Translations under genes and position numbers: made by a program
Notes under the pieces: generated by a model
The model's database searches: none
Seen by the model: only the letters and a program-made list of their open reading frames with translations
Told to the model about the DNA's origin: nothing
Shown: piece after piece, positions 45,937 through 46,110 of the stretch
Layout of the letters: every line of letters starts with the position of its first letter
Position numbering within the stretch: the stretch's first letter is position 1
From: Lachnospiraceae bacterium
GTDB taxonomy: Bacteria; Bacillota; Clostridia; Lachnospirales; Lachnospiraceae
NCBI GenBank assembly: GCA_009911185.1
Contig: QXWW01000036.1
Span: forward strand, 1 to 46,110
Length of the DNA: 46,110 nt
Direction: 5' to 3'

Positions 45937-45964
45937 ATATCGGCAAGTAAGGGGGATTTGTTTA
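45937..45964 (-). promoter_or_regulatory. SigD-like (motility sigma factor) promoter
   Basis: Minus strand TAAA, 16 bases, then GCCGATAT, matching the SigD/FliA consensus (TAAA, 14-16 bases, GCCGATAT) exactly. It points to the coiled-coil gene. The rest of 45844-46110 shows no convincing gene; a 78-codon frame there covers this promoter and is probably not real. Confidence 0.6.
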
Positions 45965-46110
45965 AGAGAGGATTTGCAGAGTTTTCTGATATTTTATTGT
46001 TGGATGTAATTCCAGATAAATTTGAAAAGTTTCTTTGGGTATAGTGTAGAAATTGGATAGTCAATGTAAAAGATAATAAGGAGTTATCCGTTGGATAGAG
46101 CTATGTTATG

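Noticed and set aside
45828-46064. 78-codon minus-strand frame upstream of the coiled-coil gene
   Set aside because: It overlaps the start of that gene and covers its likely promoter; no domain or ribosome site supports it.

Overview
The window reads as chromosomal DNA from a gut-type member of Clostridia, most likely Lachnospiraceae. The reasons are the gene order of the housekeeping block (murE, priA, def, fmt, a membrane Zn-peptidase, rsmB, rlmN, a PP2C phosphatase, a PASTA kinase, rsgA, rpe, thiN), separate gap / pgk-tpiA units, a meso-DAP type MurE, strong Shine-Dalgarno sites, sigma-A type promoters, and many small accessory elements. The species cannot be named from the sequence alone.

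Layout. 1-1.4 kb holds an IS110-family transposase on the + strand, cut by the window edge. 1.5-5.6 kb is a minus-strand operon: a ferredoxin-fused aldo/keto reductase, an OmpR-type response regulator, a sensor kinase and an ABC ATPase whose permease is not in the window. 5.6-6.6 kb has no intact gene but carries the 5' half of a group IIC intron, placed directly behind a rho-independent terminator. 6.65-15.1 kb is one giant secreted protein (about 2,824 aa) with a GH110-like alpha-1,3-galactosidase beta-helix, repeated Ig-like and lectin-like modules, an NPCBM/CBM51 domain, four FIVAR + Ig repeats and a lysine-rich C-terminus. It is probably used on blood-group-B-like or other alpha-galactosylated host glycans.

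15.5-18.7 kb carries tpiA, pgk and gap. 19-32.4 kb is a long minus-strand housekeeping operon that probably starts from a sigma-A promoter just upstream of murE. It joins peptidoglycan synthesis, replication restart, translation start and N-terminal processing, rRNA methylation, Ser/Thr phosphorylation, ribosome assembly, the pentose phosphate pathway and thiamine activation. 32.8-37.1 kb is accessory: an Rpn-like nuclease with a 12-bp tandem repeat in its gene, a small terminal-inverted-repeat element with a diverged second copy, an XRE regulator, a decayed ORF, and a YtrA-type GntR repressor with its own ABC exporter behind a long perfect palindrome.

37.2-40.0 kb is a thiS-thiG-thiH-tenI thiazole operon with an unusual untranslated leader and no TPP riboswitch that I can see. 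40.5-43.4 kb has a secreted subtilase and a family 2 glycosyltransferase. 43.7-45.8 kb has mutY and a coiled-coil protein preceded by a SigD-like (motility-type) promoter sequence.

No rRNA, tRNA or CRISPR array was seen. The most notable items are the GH110 mega-protein, the IIC intron remnant behind its terminator, the paired inverted-repeat elements around the XRE/GntR/ABC cassette, the SigD-like promoter on an unknown gene, and the thi leader.
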